From Streptomyces platensis (lineage in GTDB: Bacteria; Actinomycetota; Actinomycetes; Streptomycetales; Streptomycetaceae): a stretch of DNA of 64,000 bases. Below, piece after piece: positions 25,093 through 34,068 of the stretch. The notes beneath the pieces were generated by a model that was not told where the DNA came from, did no database searches, and worked only from the letters and a program-made list of their open reading frames with translations. The stretch covers positions 3,596,001 through 3,660,000 of the forward strand of contig NZ_CP023691.1 of assembly GCF_008704855.1 (NCBI RefSeq), read 5' to 3'. The translations under genes were made by a program, and so were the position numbers. Numbering within the stretch: position 1 is the first letter of the stretch; each line of letters opens with the position of its first letter.

Positions 25093-25649
25093 GTGGCGTC
25101 TCCTTCGGGGGCGTCCCGGTCTTCGGTGGTGTCCTGGCACGGGGTCACGCACGGCCCCTTCTTCCACCACTCCGGCAGCATCGCGAGGGCCTCGTCACCG
25201 AGCGGGTTGACGCCCGGCCCGGCCGCCAGCGAATGGCCGACGAGGACATGCAGGCACTTGACCCGGTCGGGCATACCGCCCGCGCTCGGGAAGCCCGCCA
25301 GCACCTCGATGGCGTCCCGCCGCCGGATGTAGTCCTCGTGCGCCGCGCGATAGGCGGCGGCAAGCTCCGGGTCGGTCGCCAGCCGTTCGGACATCTCCTT
25401 CATCACGCCGTTGGCCTCCAGCGTGCCGATCGCGGAGGCCGCGCGCGGGCAGGTGAGGTAGTAGAGCGTGGGGAAGGGCGTGCCGTCCTCCAGGCGCGGC
25501 GCCGTCTCGACGACATCCGGCTGGCCGCAGGGGCAGCGGTGCGCGATGGCGCGCAGCCCGCGGGGCGGGCGGCCCAGCTGCTCCTTGAAGGCGGCGATGT
25601 CCGCGGCGGTGGGCTCGGTGGGCTCGGTCTGGGGCGGGGGCGTGTCCAT
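25089..25649 (-). CDS. DUF501 domain protein
   Basis: A 186-residue soluble protein of the actinobacterial DUF501 family, found beside ppx, ftsB and eno. Residues 20-75 include RAIAHRCPCGQPDVVETAPRL, with a CPC pair, and LYYLTCPRAASAIGTLEANGVM. The cysteines may bind metal. The extreme N-terminus is Pro/Thr/Glu-rich. Its stop overlaps the ppx start (GTGA), and it is about 100 bases downstream of ftsB, so the three genes probably form one transcript. The biochemical role is unknown. Confidence 0.85.
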   Translation of the reverse strand: MDTPPPQTEPTEPTAADIAAFKEQLGRPPRGLRAIAHRCPCGQPDVVETAPRLEDGTPFPTLYYLTCPRAASAIGTLEANGVMKEMSERLATDPELAAAYRAAHEDYIRRRDAIEVLAGFPSAGGMPDRVKCLHVLVGHSLAAGPGVNPLGDEALAMLPEWWKKGPCVTPCQDTTEDRDAPEGDAT

Positions 25650-25753
25650 GTGCGCTTTCGATGAGGTGAGTGGTGTGGAGGGGACGGTGCGGCGCGGCGG
25701 ACCGTCCGCTGTCGACGGTACGGGCTGCCGCCCGCGAGCGGTACGGGCCGGCG

Positions 25754-26206
25754 TCACCGCTTGTCGGCGGCGTCGACGGCGTCCCACAGATTCTCGTACC
25801 AGGGGCGCTGCGCCGCCCGCGCCCCCTTGGGTGCCGGGCCGGTGCCGGAACCGTCCGGGACGATATATCCGGCCTCGCCCGGCATGACGTAGTGCAGATG
25901 CCGGCGGGCCTGCTGGCGTACGAACGCGGGGTCCTGCCAGCGGGCCTTCTGCTCCCGCAGCCGGTCCAGCGCCGCACCGGCGTCCTGGGCCCTGCGGCGC
26001 TGCTCGGCGATGTCGGAGCGCTGGGAGACGTACTGCCTTATGGGATACGCGAGCGCGACGACCAGGGAGCACATCACCAGCGCCAGCAGGGCGGCACGGC
26101 CGGTGAGGCGGTTGCGGCGGGGCGGCCGGGCGCGGTAGACGCGGGCGGCGGCCTGCTCGCCGAGCGCCTTGAGTCGGGTCGCGGTCGAGAACCGGTCCGC
26201 GGGCAC
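25754..26206 (-). CDS. ftsB: FtsB/DivIC-family septum formation initiator
   Basis: A 150-residue bitopic cell-division protein. A basic cytoplasmic N-terminus is followed by one transmembrane helix (about residues 39-57) and a coiled coil (about 62-95, SQRSDIAEQRRRAQDAGAALDRL region). The extracytoplasmic ending contains the family signature YVMPGEAGYIVPD. It acts in the FtsQLB-type divisome complex. GTG at 26206 has a GGGGAG ribosome binding site. Position between eno and DUF501-ppx is the normal actinobacterial arrangement. Confidence 0.85.
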   Translation of the reverse strand: MPADRFSTATRLKALGEQAAARVYRARPPRRNRLTGRAALLALVMCSLVVALAYPIRQYVSQRSDIAEQRRRAQDAGAALDRLREQKARWQDPAFVRQQARRHLHYVMPGEAGYIVPDGSGTGPAPKGARAAQRPWYENLWDAVDAADKR

Positions 26207-26249
26207 GTCGTCTCCCCTTCACTGACGGACGCCTGACTGCTTCAAGCAG

Positions 26250-26292
26250 GTACGTCCCCGGCAACGGTACGGGACCGTCGCCGGGGACGTAC
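26250..26292 (-). terminator. Terminator after enolase
   Basis: A 13-bp outer stem (26250-26262 with 26280-26292), a 2-base internal loop and a 4-bp inner stem with an ACGGG loop, between eno and ftsB. Confidence 0.75.
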
Positions 26293-26363
26293 GGGGCGCG
26301 GGGCGATTGCCTCGCCCGTTCAGCCCCTGCTGCCCTGTCCGGCCTGGCAGCGGGCCGTCTTCG

Positions 26364-27650
26364 TCAGCTGCCGTGGCGGAAGCGCGGGAAGGCGGAGCGG
26401 CCGGCGTAGACCGCGGCGTCGTCGAGGATCTCCTCGATGCGCAGCAGCTGGTTGTACTTGGCGACGCGCTCGGAGCGGGCCGGGGCGCCGGTCTTGATCT
26501 GGCCGCAGTTGGTGGCGACGGCGAGGTCGGCGATGGTGACGTCCTCGGTCTCACCGGAGCGGTGCGACATCATGCACTTGAAGCCGTTGCGCTGGGCCAG
26601 CTCGACGGCGTCCAGGGTCTCGGTCAGCGAGCCGATCTGGTTGACCTTCACCAGCAGCGCGTTGGCGGAGCCCTCCTCGATGCCGCGGGCCAGGCGCTCG
26701 GGGTTGGTGACGAACAGGTCGTCGCCGACCAGCTGGACCTTGGCGCCGAGCTTGTCGGTGATGACCTTCCAGCCGGCCCAGTCGTCCTCGAACAGCGGGT
26801 CCTCGATGGAGACCAGCGGGTAGGCCGCCACCAGCTCCTCGTAGTACTCGGTCATCTCGGCGGCCGAGCGGTCCTTGCCCTCGAACTGGTACTTGCCGTC
26901 CTTGTAGAACTCGGAGGCGGCGACGTCCAGCGCGAGCGCGATGTCCTGGCCGGGGGCGTAACCGGCCTGCTTGATGGCCTCCAGGATGAGGTCGAGGGCC
27001 TCACGGTTGGAGCCCAGGTTCGGGGCGAAGCCACCCTCGTCACCGAGACCGGTGGACAGGCCGCGCTCCTTCAGGACCTTCTTGAGGGTGTGGTAGACCT
27101 CGGTACCCCAGCGCAGCGCCTCGGAGAAGGACTCCGCGCCGATCGGGGCGATCATGAACTCCTGGATGTCCACGTTGGAGTCGGCGTGCGACCCACCGTT
27201 GAGGATGTTCATCATCGGGACGGGCAGGACGTGCGCGTTCGGGCCGCCGAGGTAGCGGAACAGCGGGAGGTCGCTGGCCTCGGAGGCGGCGTGCGCGACG
27301 GCGAGGGAGACGCCGAGGATGGCGTTGGCGCCGAGCGAGCCCTTGTTGTCGGTGGCGTCCAGGTCGAACATCGCCTGGTCGATCAGCCGCTGCTCGGTCG
27401 CGTCGTAGCCGACGAGCTCCGGGCCGATCTGCTCGATGACGGCCAGGACGGCCTTCTCGACGCCCTTGCCGAGGTAGCGGTTCGGGTCGCCGTCGCGGAG
27501 CTCGATGGCCTCGAAGGCGCCGGTGGAGGCGCCGGACGGGACGGCGGCACGGCCGGTGCTGCCGTCGTCGAGGCCGACCTCGACCTCGACCGTGGGATTA
27601 CCTCGCGAGTCGAGAATTTCGCGGGCTACGACGACGTCGATCGACGGCAC
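26364..27650 (-). CDS. eno: Enolase
   Basis: A 428-residue enolase, interconverting 2-phosphoglycerate and phosphoenolpyruvate. All signature segments are present: SGASTGAFEA near the N-terminus, GGSHADSNVDIQEFMI, SIEDPLFEDDW, LVGDDLFVTNP, LLVKVNQIGSLTET and MMSHRSGETED. The GTG at 27650 (VPSIDVVVAREILDSRGNPT) follows GAAGGAG and fits the family N-terminus; a longer frame upstream lacks homology. It is downstream of the rpfA gene and separated from it by a terminator. Confidence 0.97.
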   Translation of the reverse strand: MPSIDVVVAREILDSRGNPTVEVEVGLDDGSTGRAAVPSGASTGAFEAIELRDGDPNRYLGKGVEKAVLAVIEQIGPELVGYDATEQRLIDQAMFDLDATDNKGSLGANAILGVSLAVAHAASEASDLPLFRYLGGPNAHVLPVPMMNILNGGSHADSNVDIQEFMIAPIGAESFSEALRWGTEVYHTLKKVLKERGLSTGLGDEGGFAPNLGSNREALDLILEAIKQAGYAPGQDIALALDVAASEFYKDGKYQFEGKDRSAAEMTEYYEELVAAYPLVSIEDPLFEDDWAGWKVITDKLGAKVQLVGDDLFVTNPERLARGIEEGSANALLVKVNQIGSLTETLDAVELAQRNGFKCMMSHRSGETEDVTIADLAVATNCGQIKTGAPARSERVAKYNQLLRIEEILDDAAVYAGRSAFPRFRHGS

Positions 27651-27882
27651 GTTGTCTCCTTCGTGGGTGTCTGGCGTTCTGCGCATGAGCCTAACGGCCC
27701 CGGGCTCGTCCGCCTGCCCTTGGCCCGCTCCGTGGGACGGAACACCCCCGAAAACCTGCCCAAAGGCCCAGTACGCGGGACGTTTGGCACATTGTTCGCC
27801 GAACGGGAAAAGTCGCGGAACGGCGCCGGTCAGCGGCCTGCCGACGGCCGGGCGGGCCGGGTGCGGCCCGGAACATGAGAAG

Positions 27883-27925
27883 CCCCGCCACGGCGCGCTG
27901 GGGGGAAGGGCGCGCCGTGACGGGG
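27883..27925 (-). terminator. Terminator after rpfA
   Basis: A 15-bp stem with one mismatch (27883-27898 with 27910-27925) located 65 bases past the rpfA stop. Confidence 0.7.
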
Positions 27926-27988
27926 CGGTCTCACGGAGGGAAAGGGGGCCCGCCGCTCGGGCCCTCAGGAGCCCCGGTGAGCTCCGGC

Positions 27989-28642
27989 TCAGACGTTGAG
28001 CTGCTGACCCGGGATGATCAGGTTCGGGTTGCCGCCGATGACCGACTTGTTGGCCTCGTAGACCGACTTCCAGTTGGTGCCGTGGGCCTTGGCGATCTTG
28101 GCGAGGGTGTCGCCCGCCTTGACGGTGTAGTTGCCGTGGCCGGTGGACTTGCGCTCGGCGGAGCGCGAGGCACGGTCCTGGGACGGGGCCTTCTTGACCT
28201 CCGGCTTGGCGGACTCCTGCTTCGGCGCGGACTTGGTCTGCGCGGAGGTGTCGACGTCGGGGGACGGACCGCCGGCGGTCAGGTTGCCCGCACCGGCGCA
28301 GGACCAGGCGCCCGGGCCCTGGATGGCGAGGAGCTTCTCGGCGGCGGAGATCTGCTGGGCCTTGCTGGCCAGGTCGGCGCGCGGCGCGTACTTGGTGCCA
28401 CCGGCGGCGGCCCAGCTGGAGTTGGAGAACTGGAGGCCACCGTAGTAGCCGTTACCGGTGTTGATCGACCAGTTGCCGCCGGACTCGCACTGGGCGACCT
28501 TGTCCCAGGTGGCGACGGAGGCGGCGGAGGCGGAGGTGGCACCCATCATCGGGACGGCCACGGCGGCACCGGCGACACCGGCGAGGGTGGCGACGCGGAC
28601 GGCCTTGGAGGGACGACGGTGCTTGCCCTTGAAGATCAGCAT
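27989..28642 (-). CDS. rpfA: Resuscitation-promoting factor with LysM domain
   Basis: A 217-residue secreted muralytic protein. A signal peptide (about residues 1-41, ending SASAA) precedes the Rpf transglycosylase-like domain VATWDKVAQCESGGNWSINT through WSCAGAG, with the catalytic Glu in QCESGG. A Lys/Ser/Pro linker follows, then a C-terminal LysM peptidoglycan-binding domain, YTVKAGDTLAKIAKAHGTNW to IIPGQQLNV. It promotes germination and regrowth by cleaving wall glycan. The mRNA carries a c-di-AMP riboswitch just upstream, the arrangement known for Streptomyces rpfA. Confidence 0.92.
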   Translation of the reverse strand: MLIFKGKHRRPSKAVRVATLAGVAGAAVAVPMMGATSASAASVATWDKVAQCESGGNWSINTGNGYYGGLQFSNSSWAAAGGTKYAPRADLASKAQQISAAEKLLAIQGPGAWSCAGAGNLTAGGPSPDVDTSAQTKSAPKQESAKPEVKKAPSQDRASRSAERKSTGHGNYTVKAGDTLAKIAKAHGTNWKSVYEANKSVIGGNPNLIIPGQQLNV

Positions 28643-28659
28643 GGTTCGTTCGTTTCCTC

Positions 28660-28885
28660 ACCGACGCCTACGAGGTGAGCTGTCGGGTTCGGGCTGATGA
28701 GTCGCCCGGCCGGGTACGCAAGCGCACCTGGCTTCACCCCAAGCCGGTTGACCCGTTTTCACGGGCGGGGCCGGCACTTACCTTGGGTCCCCCGCTCCTG
28801 CCTTCGGCGCTTGCGCGTCAAGTGCCTTCGACCACCGGCAGGATTCGGCGTGTGATCGAGGGGCTCGCTTTGGCGAGCGATCCTG
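28660..28885 (-). promoter_or_regulatory. c-di-AMP (ydaO/yuaA) riboswitch in the rpfA leader
   Basis: On the minus strand the 5' leader contains the conserved ydaO-type blocks in order: ATCGCTCGCC near the start, GGGGGACCCAAGG, GGGGTGAAGCC, and the near-invariant CCCGAACCCGACAGCTCACC followed by TCGTAGGCG. Such aptamers bind two c-di-AMP molecules and switch off wall-hydrolase expression when the ligand is abundant. It ends about 18 bases before the rpfA ATG, adjoining the GAGGAAAC ribosome binding site. The remaining 28886-29070 probably holds the promoter, and I see no gene there. Confidence 0.85.
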
Positions 28886-29070
28886 ACGTTAAGCAGTAAT
28901 GCCCTTGGGGTTCAAACCCCACCATCTGAACCAAGTTGACCGTTTTTGATCACGGGTTGGTTACATATCCGCAGGTGAGGCCCGGTATGCCGGTGTTGCG
29001 CACACCGGACCCCACGAGAGTCAACGAGACCCTTGTCTCACTTTCCCAAAAGAGGGCGAAGGGTGCCGAA

Positions 29071-30123
29071 CTACCCTGCGTTCCGCCCGAGATCGAGCTG
29101 CTGACCGGGCTGGATCAGGTCCGCGTCGGTGCCGATGACGCCCTCGTTGCGGTCGTAGAGCGCGGGCCATCCGCCGGGCAGCCGGTGGGCCGCGGCGATG
29201 GCTGACAGGCTGTCACCCGGGCGCACCGTGTAGTCGCCGCCGGCCGCCGGGCCCGTACGGTGCGCGTCATCGCCCCGCGAGGCGTGCCGGCCGCCGGACC
29301 TGCCGTCGTCACCCTTGGCGCCCCCGTCGCCCGCCTCGCCGCGGTGCTTGCCCTTGGCGGGCACCTCACGCGGCGTGCCGGTGCTGTCCGTGCGGCTGCC
29401 GTCCTCGGACGGGTCCGTGGAGGGGCTGCCGGACGCGTCGCCGTCGGACGGGGCATCGTCGGACGGGTCGGCGGACTGCGACGGGTCGTGATCGTCGTCC
29501 CGGTCGCCGGGCGTCGCCGGGTCGGACGGCTCCGGGCTCGTGGACGCGTCGCCGGGCTCACCGGAGTCCGAGGCGTCGGGCGACGGCGTCGCGTCGGACG
29601 GCTGCCCGCTCGGCTCGTCGTCCTTGCCGGCGGAGTCCCCGTGGTCGTGGGAACCGGAGGTGCCCCAGGGGTCGAGGGAACCCTGGGAGTCCGACGGGTC
29701 GGGCTCGGGGGTGCTGGTGCCGCCCGGGTCGACCTCCGGGGCCTTGCCGTCGCCGGTCAGCCCCGCGTTCACGGCACAGCTCGGCCAGGCGTCCGGCCCG
29801 CGGTCGTCGAGGATCGACTCGGCCACGGCGATCTGCTGGGAGCGACTGGCGTAGTCGGGGCGCGAGGCGTAGGCCGAGCCGCCGTAGTTGTCCCACATTT
29901 CCTGGGTCAGCTGGAGGCCGCCGTAGTAGCCGTTGCCCGAGGCGGCGCTCCACACGCCTGCGCTCTCGCACTGGGCGACCTTGTCCCAGGTCGCGGTGTC
30001 GGCGGCGTGTGCGCCGCTCGCCCCGAGGAGGGGGAGGGCGAAGCCGGCGCCGGTCACTCCCGCCGTGACAAAGATGGCCGGTGCCTGACGGGGGCGACGA
30101 TGTCGGCCGTTCCCGGAACGCAT
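29071..30123 (-). CDS. Second Rpf-LysM protein with a long acidic Pro/Ser/Asp linker
   Basis: A 350-residue secreted Rpf-family muralysin. A signal peptide covers about residues 1-40, and the Rpf domain (DTATWDKVAQCESAGVWSAA to CAVNAG) keeps the catalytic Glu of QCES. A linker of about 170 residues rich in Asp, Ser, Pro and Gly (repeated PSD and DPSD units) separates it from a C-terminal LysM domain (YTVRPGDSLSAIAAAHRLP to LIQPGQQLDLG). The linker would span or probe the cell wall. It lies upstream of rpfA on the same strand, but has its own leader with no ydaO-type blocks. Confidence 0.88.
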   Translation of the reverse strand: MRSGNGRHRRPRQAPAIFVTAGVTGAGFALPLLGASGAHAADTATWDKVAQCESAGVWSAASGNGYYGGLQLTQEMWDNYGGSAYASRPDYASRSQQIAVAESILDDRGPDAWPSCAVNAGLTGDGKAPEVDPGGTSTPEPDPSDSQGSLDPWGTSGSHDHGDSAGKDDEPSGQPSDATPSPDASDSGEPGDASTSPEPSDPATPGDRDDDHDPSQSADPSDDAPSDGDASGSPSTDPSEDGSRTDSTGTPREVPAKGKHRGEAGDGGAKGDDGRSGGRHASRGDDAHRTGPAAGGDYTVRPGDSLSAIAAAHRLPGGWPALYDRNEGVIGTDADLIQPGQQLDLGRNAG

Positions 30124-30377
30124 GCGGATGCCTTTCGCGCGGCGGTTGAGTTGTCGACGAGCTCTTCGAGCTGCTCGACGAGGCTTCCGGCCGGCCGACG
30201 CACGCGAGCGGCACCGTTACAACGGTCCCCCACATCACCGCTTCGACCGATCGAGTGAAGCCTGTCGATCGTAGGGTCGAAAGGTAGCCGGGGTCACGGG
30301 TAGTCACAAGTCGGTGTAGCGGAGATCACGTAAAGGTCACGCAGTTGACTCTGCGTCACATATGGCCTTGTCGCTGG

Positions 30378-31697
30378 TCAGAGCCGATCCGGAGTGAACT
30401 CCACCGGAAGTGAACGCAGTCCGCGCATGATGAGTCCGCCGCGCCAGCGCAAATCATCCGGTTCCGCCGCAAGCCGGATGTCCGGGAGCCGGGCCAGCAG
30501 GGTCGCCAGCGCGGTCTGTCCTTCGAGCCGGGCGAGCGGCGCGCCCAGGCAGTAGTGGATGCCGTGCCCGTATCCCAGATGCTGGTTGTCACGCCGGGTC
30601 AGATCGAGCACATCCGGCTCGTCGAAGCGCGCCGGGTCGCGGTCGGCGGCGGCCAGCACCACCAGGACCGGGTCCCCCTCGGCGATCCGCTGCCCGCCGA
30701 GCGTCAGCTCCTCGGTCGCGAACCGCCAGGTCGCCAGCTCCACGGGACCGTCGTAGCGGAGCAGTTCCTCGATGCCGGTGGTGAGCAGCTCGGTGTCACC
30801 CGCCGCGATCGACTTCTGGAGCAGCTCCCGCTGGGCGGGGTGGCGCAGCAGCGCGTAGAGGCCGTTGCCGATCAAGTTCACGGTGGTCTCAAAACCGGCG
30901 AACAGCAGGATGAAGGCCATCGCGGCGGCCTCGTTCTCGGTCAGATGCTCACCGTGGTCGGAGGCCCTGATCAGGGCGGAGATCAGATCCTCGTCCGGCT
31001 CGGCGGTGTCGCCCAGGGTCTCGCGCTTGCGGTGGATCAGCTCGGCGAGATAGCCGCGCATCTTCTTCACGGAGCGGGCGACGCCGCCGCGCGGCCCCCC
31101 GCCGTGCCGGATCATCATGCCCGCCCAGTCCCGGAAGTCGTCCTGGTCCTCGCGCGGCACCCCCAGCAGATCGCAGATCGCGTAGATGGGCAGCGGGAAC
31201 GCGAACTCATGGATCAGATCGGCCTGTCCCGCGCCGCCCGGCTTGTCGATCATGGCGTCGATGAGCTGGTCGGTCAGCTCCTGGACCCGCGGGGCGAAGG
31301 CGGCGACCCGGCGCGGGGTGAACGCCTTCGAGACCAGCCGGCGCAGCCGGGTGTGGTCCGGGGGGTCGATATTGAGCAGATGCGTCATCAGGTTGGCGCT
31401 GCGCTCCCCCGGGATGCCGACCTTGCCCTTGCCGTGCGCGGCCTCGCTGTGGTGGACCGGGTTCTTGGACAGCCGGGCGTCGGCGAGCGCCTGCCGCGCC
31501 TCGGTGTACCGCGTCACCAGCCAGGCCTCGACGCCGCTGGGCAGCTCGGTCCGGTGCACCGGCGCATGCTCGCGCAGCCAGGCGTACGCGGGGTACGGGT
31601 CGGCGGCGAACTCCCAGGTGAACAGCGCGGGGGCGGGCCCGGCGGCGGGGCAGCCCGCCGGGGCGTCGGCGGCGGGGGTGTGGGGCTTGTCGTGCAC
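30378..31697 (-). CDS. Cytochrome P450
   Basis: A 439-residue soluble bacterial P450. The oxygen-binding I-helix is FAGFETTVNL, ExxR is EELLRYDGP, and the haem ligand loop is GYGHGIHYCLGAPLAR, with Tyr replacing the common Phe at the loop start. The early NIDPPDHTRLRRLV segment is typical of the CYP105/107-like class. No ferredoxin gene is adjacent and no biosynthetic cluster surrounds it, so the substrate cannot be inferred. GTG at 31697 (VHDKPHTPAAD) gives a normal-length N-terminus. Confidence 0.9.
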   Translation of the reverse strand: MHDKPHTPAADAPAGCPAAGPAPALFTWEFAADPYPAYAWLREHAPVHRTELPSGVEAWLVTRYTEARQALADARLSKNPVHHSEAAHGKGKVGIPGERSANLMTHLLNIDPPDHTRLRRLVSKAFTPRRVAAFAPRVQELTDQLIDAMIDKPGGAGQADLIHEFAFPLPIYAICDLLGVPREDQDDFRDWAGMMIRHGGGPRGGVARSVKKMRGYLAELIHRKRETLGDTAEPDEDLISALIRASDHGEHLTENEAAAMAFILLFAGFETTVNLIGNGLYALLRHPAQRELLQKSIAAGDTELLTTGIEELLRYDGPVELATWRFATEELTLGGQRIAEGDPVLVVLAAADRDPARFDEPDVLDLTRRDNQHLGYGHGIHYCLGAPLARLEGQTALATLLARLPDIRLAAEPDDLRWRGGLIMRGLRSLPVEFTPDRL

Positions 31698-31756
31698 CTT
31701 CCGACCGTAACCGCTGGGCGCACAACGGCGCGCCCGCGCACCGGGCGGGGGCCCGG

Positions 31757-32632
31757 CTACGAGACCTCCACCCCCAGCCCGGCCAGAAAAGCCACCGCCG
31801 CCGGCGACGGGCCGAGGCCGCTCCACACCACCCGCTCGGTGCGCTCGGGCGCCGGGCGCACCCGCACGATGTGCAGCCCGGCCAGCTCGGAGGCGATGGC
31901 CTCCGGGACCATGCCGACGCCCAGGCCCGCCCGCACCAGCTTCGCCAGGAACTCGACCGTGGTCACCTCGAACGCCACCTCCGAGGTCAGCCCCGCCGCC
32001 CGGAACGCGTCATCGCGCTGCCGGCGGGCCGCCGACCCCGCCGTGAAGTCGACGAAGGTCTCCCGCGCCATCCGCGACAGCGTGGTCCACTCCCGCCCCG
32101 CCAGCGGATGGCCCGGCGGCACGACGGCGACCAGCTCGCCGCGCCCCAGCTCCTTCTCCCGTACGCCGACGGTGCGGGCCGCGGGCACCAGCCCGACGAA
32201 CGCGACGTCCAGCACGCCCTGCCGCACCTGTTCGATCAGCTCATCGCTCATGTCGGTCTGGAGACTGATCCGCACCTGCGGGCACCGCGTACGGAAGGCC
32301 CCCAGCTCACGGGCGAGATCCACGGCCGCGACGGTGGTGATCGCGCCGACCGCGAGCCGGCCGCGCACCTCCCCGGTCGCCGCCGCCACCTCGGCGCGGG
32401 CCCGTTCGGCCGCCTCCAGCGCCTGCCGGGCGACCGGGACGAACGCCTCCCCGGCGGCGGTCAGCCGGACACTGCGGCTGGTCCGGTCGAAGAGCCGGGC
32501 CCCGAGCTCCTTCTCCAGCCGGGCGATCTGATGGCTGAGCGCGGACTGCACCACATGACAGCGCTCAGCGGCCCGGGTGAACCCGCCGGTCTCCGCGACC
32601 GCGACCACATACCGCATCTGCTGAAGCTCCAT
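31757..32632 (-). CDS. LysR-family transcriptional regulator
   Basis: A 291-residue regulator. The N-terminal winged helix-turn-helix is MRYVVAVAETGGFTRAAERCHVVQSALSHQIARLE in outline, and the C-terminal two-lobed effector domain begins RGRLAVGAITTV. It is divergent from the MFS gene, and the 140-bp shared gap contains a strong inverted repeat (32651-32675). The usual arrangement suggests it controls that transporter and itself. The ATG at 32632 gives the canonical MELQQMRYVV start. Confidence 0.9.
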   Translation of the reverse strand: MELQQMRYVVAVAETGGFTRAAERCHVVQSALSHQIARLEKELGARLFDRTSRSVRLTAAGEAFVPVARQALEAAERARAEVAAATGEVRGRLAVGAITTVAAVDLARELGAFRTRCPQVRISLQTDMSDELIEQVRQGVLDVAFVGLVPAARTVGVREKELGRGELVAVVPPGHPLAGREWTTLSRMARETFVDFTAGSAARRQRDDAFRAAGLTSEVAFEVTTVEFLAKLVRAGLGVGMVPEAIASELAGLHIVRVRPAPERTERVVWSGLGPSPAAVAFLAGLGVEVS

Positions 32633-32650
32633 ACCCACCGACCCTAAAGC

Positions 32651-32707
32651 CATCGATCTGCATCCACGATCGATGCGATGACAACGATGTGTTGGACTCA
32701 TCGATCG
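32651..32707. promoter_or_regulatory. LysR operator region with three CATCGATC boxes
   Basis: CATCGATC (32651-32658) and its exact complement GATCGATG (32668-32675), 9 bases apart, form a palindrome just upstream of the LysR start. A third CATCGATC begins at 32699, closer to the MFS start. The layout resembles a LysR recognition site plus an activation site. Confidence 0.6.
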
Positions 32708-32772
32708 CCCGGCCCCAGGCTGGAACATGCCCGCCGCCGCGGTGGCCGTGGGCGCACTGAGGAGGTCAGGTC

Positions 32773-34065
32773 ATGGAGACCGAGCACATACCGGAGCCGG
32801 CCGCCGGGGACACCCCCGCGACGCGACCGGGCCTGGGCCGCGGCACCCTGCTGCTGATGTCGGTCGCCGCCGGACTCTCCGTCGCCGGCAACTACTTCGC
32901 CCAGCCGCTGCTGGACGTCATCGGCCGCGATCTGCACCTGTCCGCGGCCACCGCCGCACTGGTCGTCACCGTCGCCCAGGTCGGCTACGGCCTCGGTCTG
33001 CTGCTGCTCGTCCCGCTCGGCGATCTGCTGGAGCGGCGCCGGCTGGCCGTCACCCTGACCGCGCTGACCGCGGTCTTCCTCACCGTCACGGCGAGCGCGC
33101 CCAACGCCGCCCTCCTGCTCACCGGCACCGCCCTGACCGGTCTCGCCTCGGTCGCCGCCCAGGTCGTGGTGCCGTACGCGGCGACCCTCGCGGCGCCCGC
33201 CGAGCGCGGCCGGACCGTCGGCACCGTCATGACCGGGCTGCTGCTCGGCATCCTGCTGGCCCGTACGGCCGCCGGGCTGCTCGCCGAGCTGGGCGGCTGG
33301 CGCACCGTGTACTGGGTCAACGCGGCGCTGATGCTGCTCATGGCAGTGCTGCTGCGGCTCCGGCTGCCGGCCCTGCGCACCACCGCCGGGCTGCGCTATC
33401 CGGCGCTGCTGCGCTCCACGCTGGCACTGTTCCGCCAGGAGCCGGTGCTGCGGTGGCGGGGCGCGCTGGGCGCCCTGACCTTCGCGGGCTTCAGCGTGCT
33501 GTGGACGGCGCTGGCGTTCCTGATGTCCGGGCCCTCCTACGGCTGGCAGGAGTCGGCCATCGGGCTTCTGGGCCTCGTCGGCGCGGCCGGCTCGCTGTCC
33601 GCCTCGGTGGCCGGACGGCTGGCGGACCGCGGCCTGGCGCACCGGGTCACCGGCGCGGCGGCGTTCCTGCTGCTGGGTTCGTGGGGCCTGCTGGCCCTCG
33701 GCGGAGCGGGCGGCGCCTGGTCCCTGGCCGCCCTGCTCGCCGGGGTGATCATCCTGGACCTGTCCGCACAGGCGGTCCACATCAGCAACCAGAACCTGGT
33801 CTACGCGGTGCGCCCGGAATCCCGTAACCGCCTCAACTCCGCCTACATGACCAGCTACTTCGTGGGCGGCGCGGTCGGCTCCGCCCTCACCTCGGCGGTC
33901 TGGGGCGCCGCGGGCTGGCACGGGGTGTGCGTGCTGGGCGCGCTGCTGGCCGCCGTGGTCGTGGCCCTGTGGGCGCTGGAACGCATGCGGCGGCGTGCCG
34001 CCGGCGGGGGCCGGAAGGCGGCGGTCACGGCAGGCGAGGCGGTGACGCCGTCGGTCACCTGCTGA
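32773..34065 (+). CDS. MFS transporter
   Basis: A 430-residue major facilitator with about twelve membrane helices. It begins with a short acidic tail and then LLMSVAAGLSVAGNYFAQPLLDVIG, a feature of DHA1-like drug/sugar exporters. LVPLGDLLERRRL is the conserved loop 2-3 motif. The AGGAGGTCAGGTC ribosome binding site fixes the ATG at 32773. Its promoter region is shared with the divergent LysR regulator. The substrate is unknown. Confidence 0.88.
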   Translation: METEHIPEPAAGDTPATRPGLGRGTLLLMSVAAGLSVAGNYFAQPLLDVIGRDLHLSAATAALVVTVAQVGYGLGLLLLVPLGDLLERRRLAVTLTALTAVFLTVTASAPNAALLLTGTALTGLASVAAQVVVPYAATLAAPAERGRTVGTVMTGLLLGILLARTAAGLLAELGGWRTVYWVNAALMLLMAVLLRLRLPALRTTAGLRYPALLRSTLALFRQEPVLRWRGALGALTFAGFSVLWTALAFLMSGPSYGWQESAIGLLGLVGAAGSLSASVAGRLADRGLAHRVTGAAAFLLLGSWGLLALGGAGGAWSLAALLAGVIILDLSAQAVHISNQNLVYAVRPESRNRLNSAYMTSYFVGGAVGSALTSAVWGAAGWHGVCVLGALLAAVVVALWALERMRRRAAGGGRKAAVTAGEAVTPSVTC

Positions 34066-34068
34066 CTG

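Noticed and set aside
28281..28640. Transmembrane or lipoprotein alternative for rpfA
   Set aside because: The N-terminal hydrophobic stretch ends in an Ala-x-Ala-type signal peptidase site with no lipobox cysteine, so ordinary secretion is favoured.
30124..30377. Second c-di-AMP riboswitch before the other Rpf gene
   Set aside because: The leader has a GGGGGACC-like stretch but none of the other conserved ydaO blocks, in particular no CCCGAACCCGACAG.
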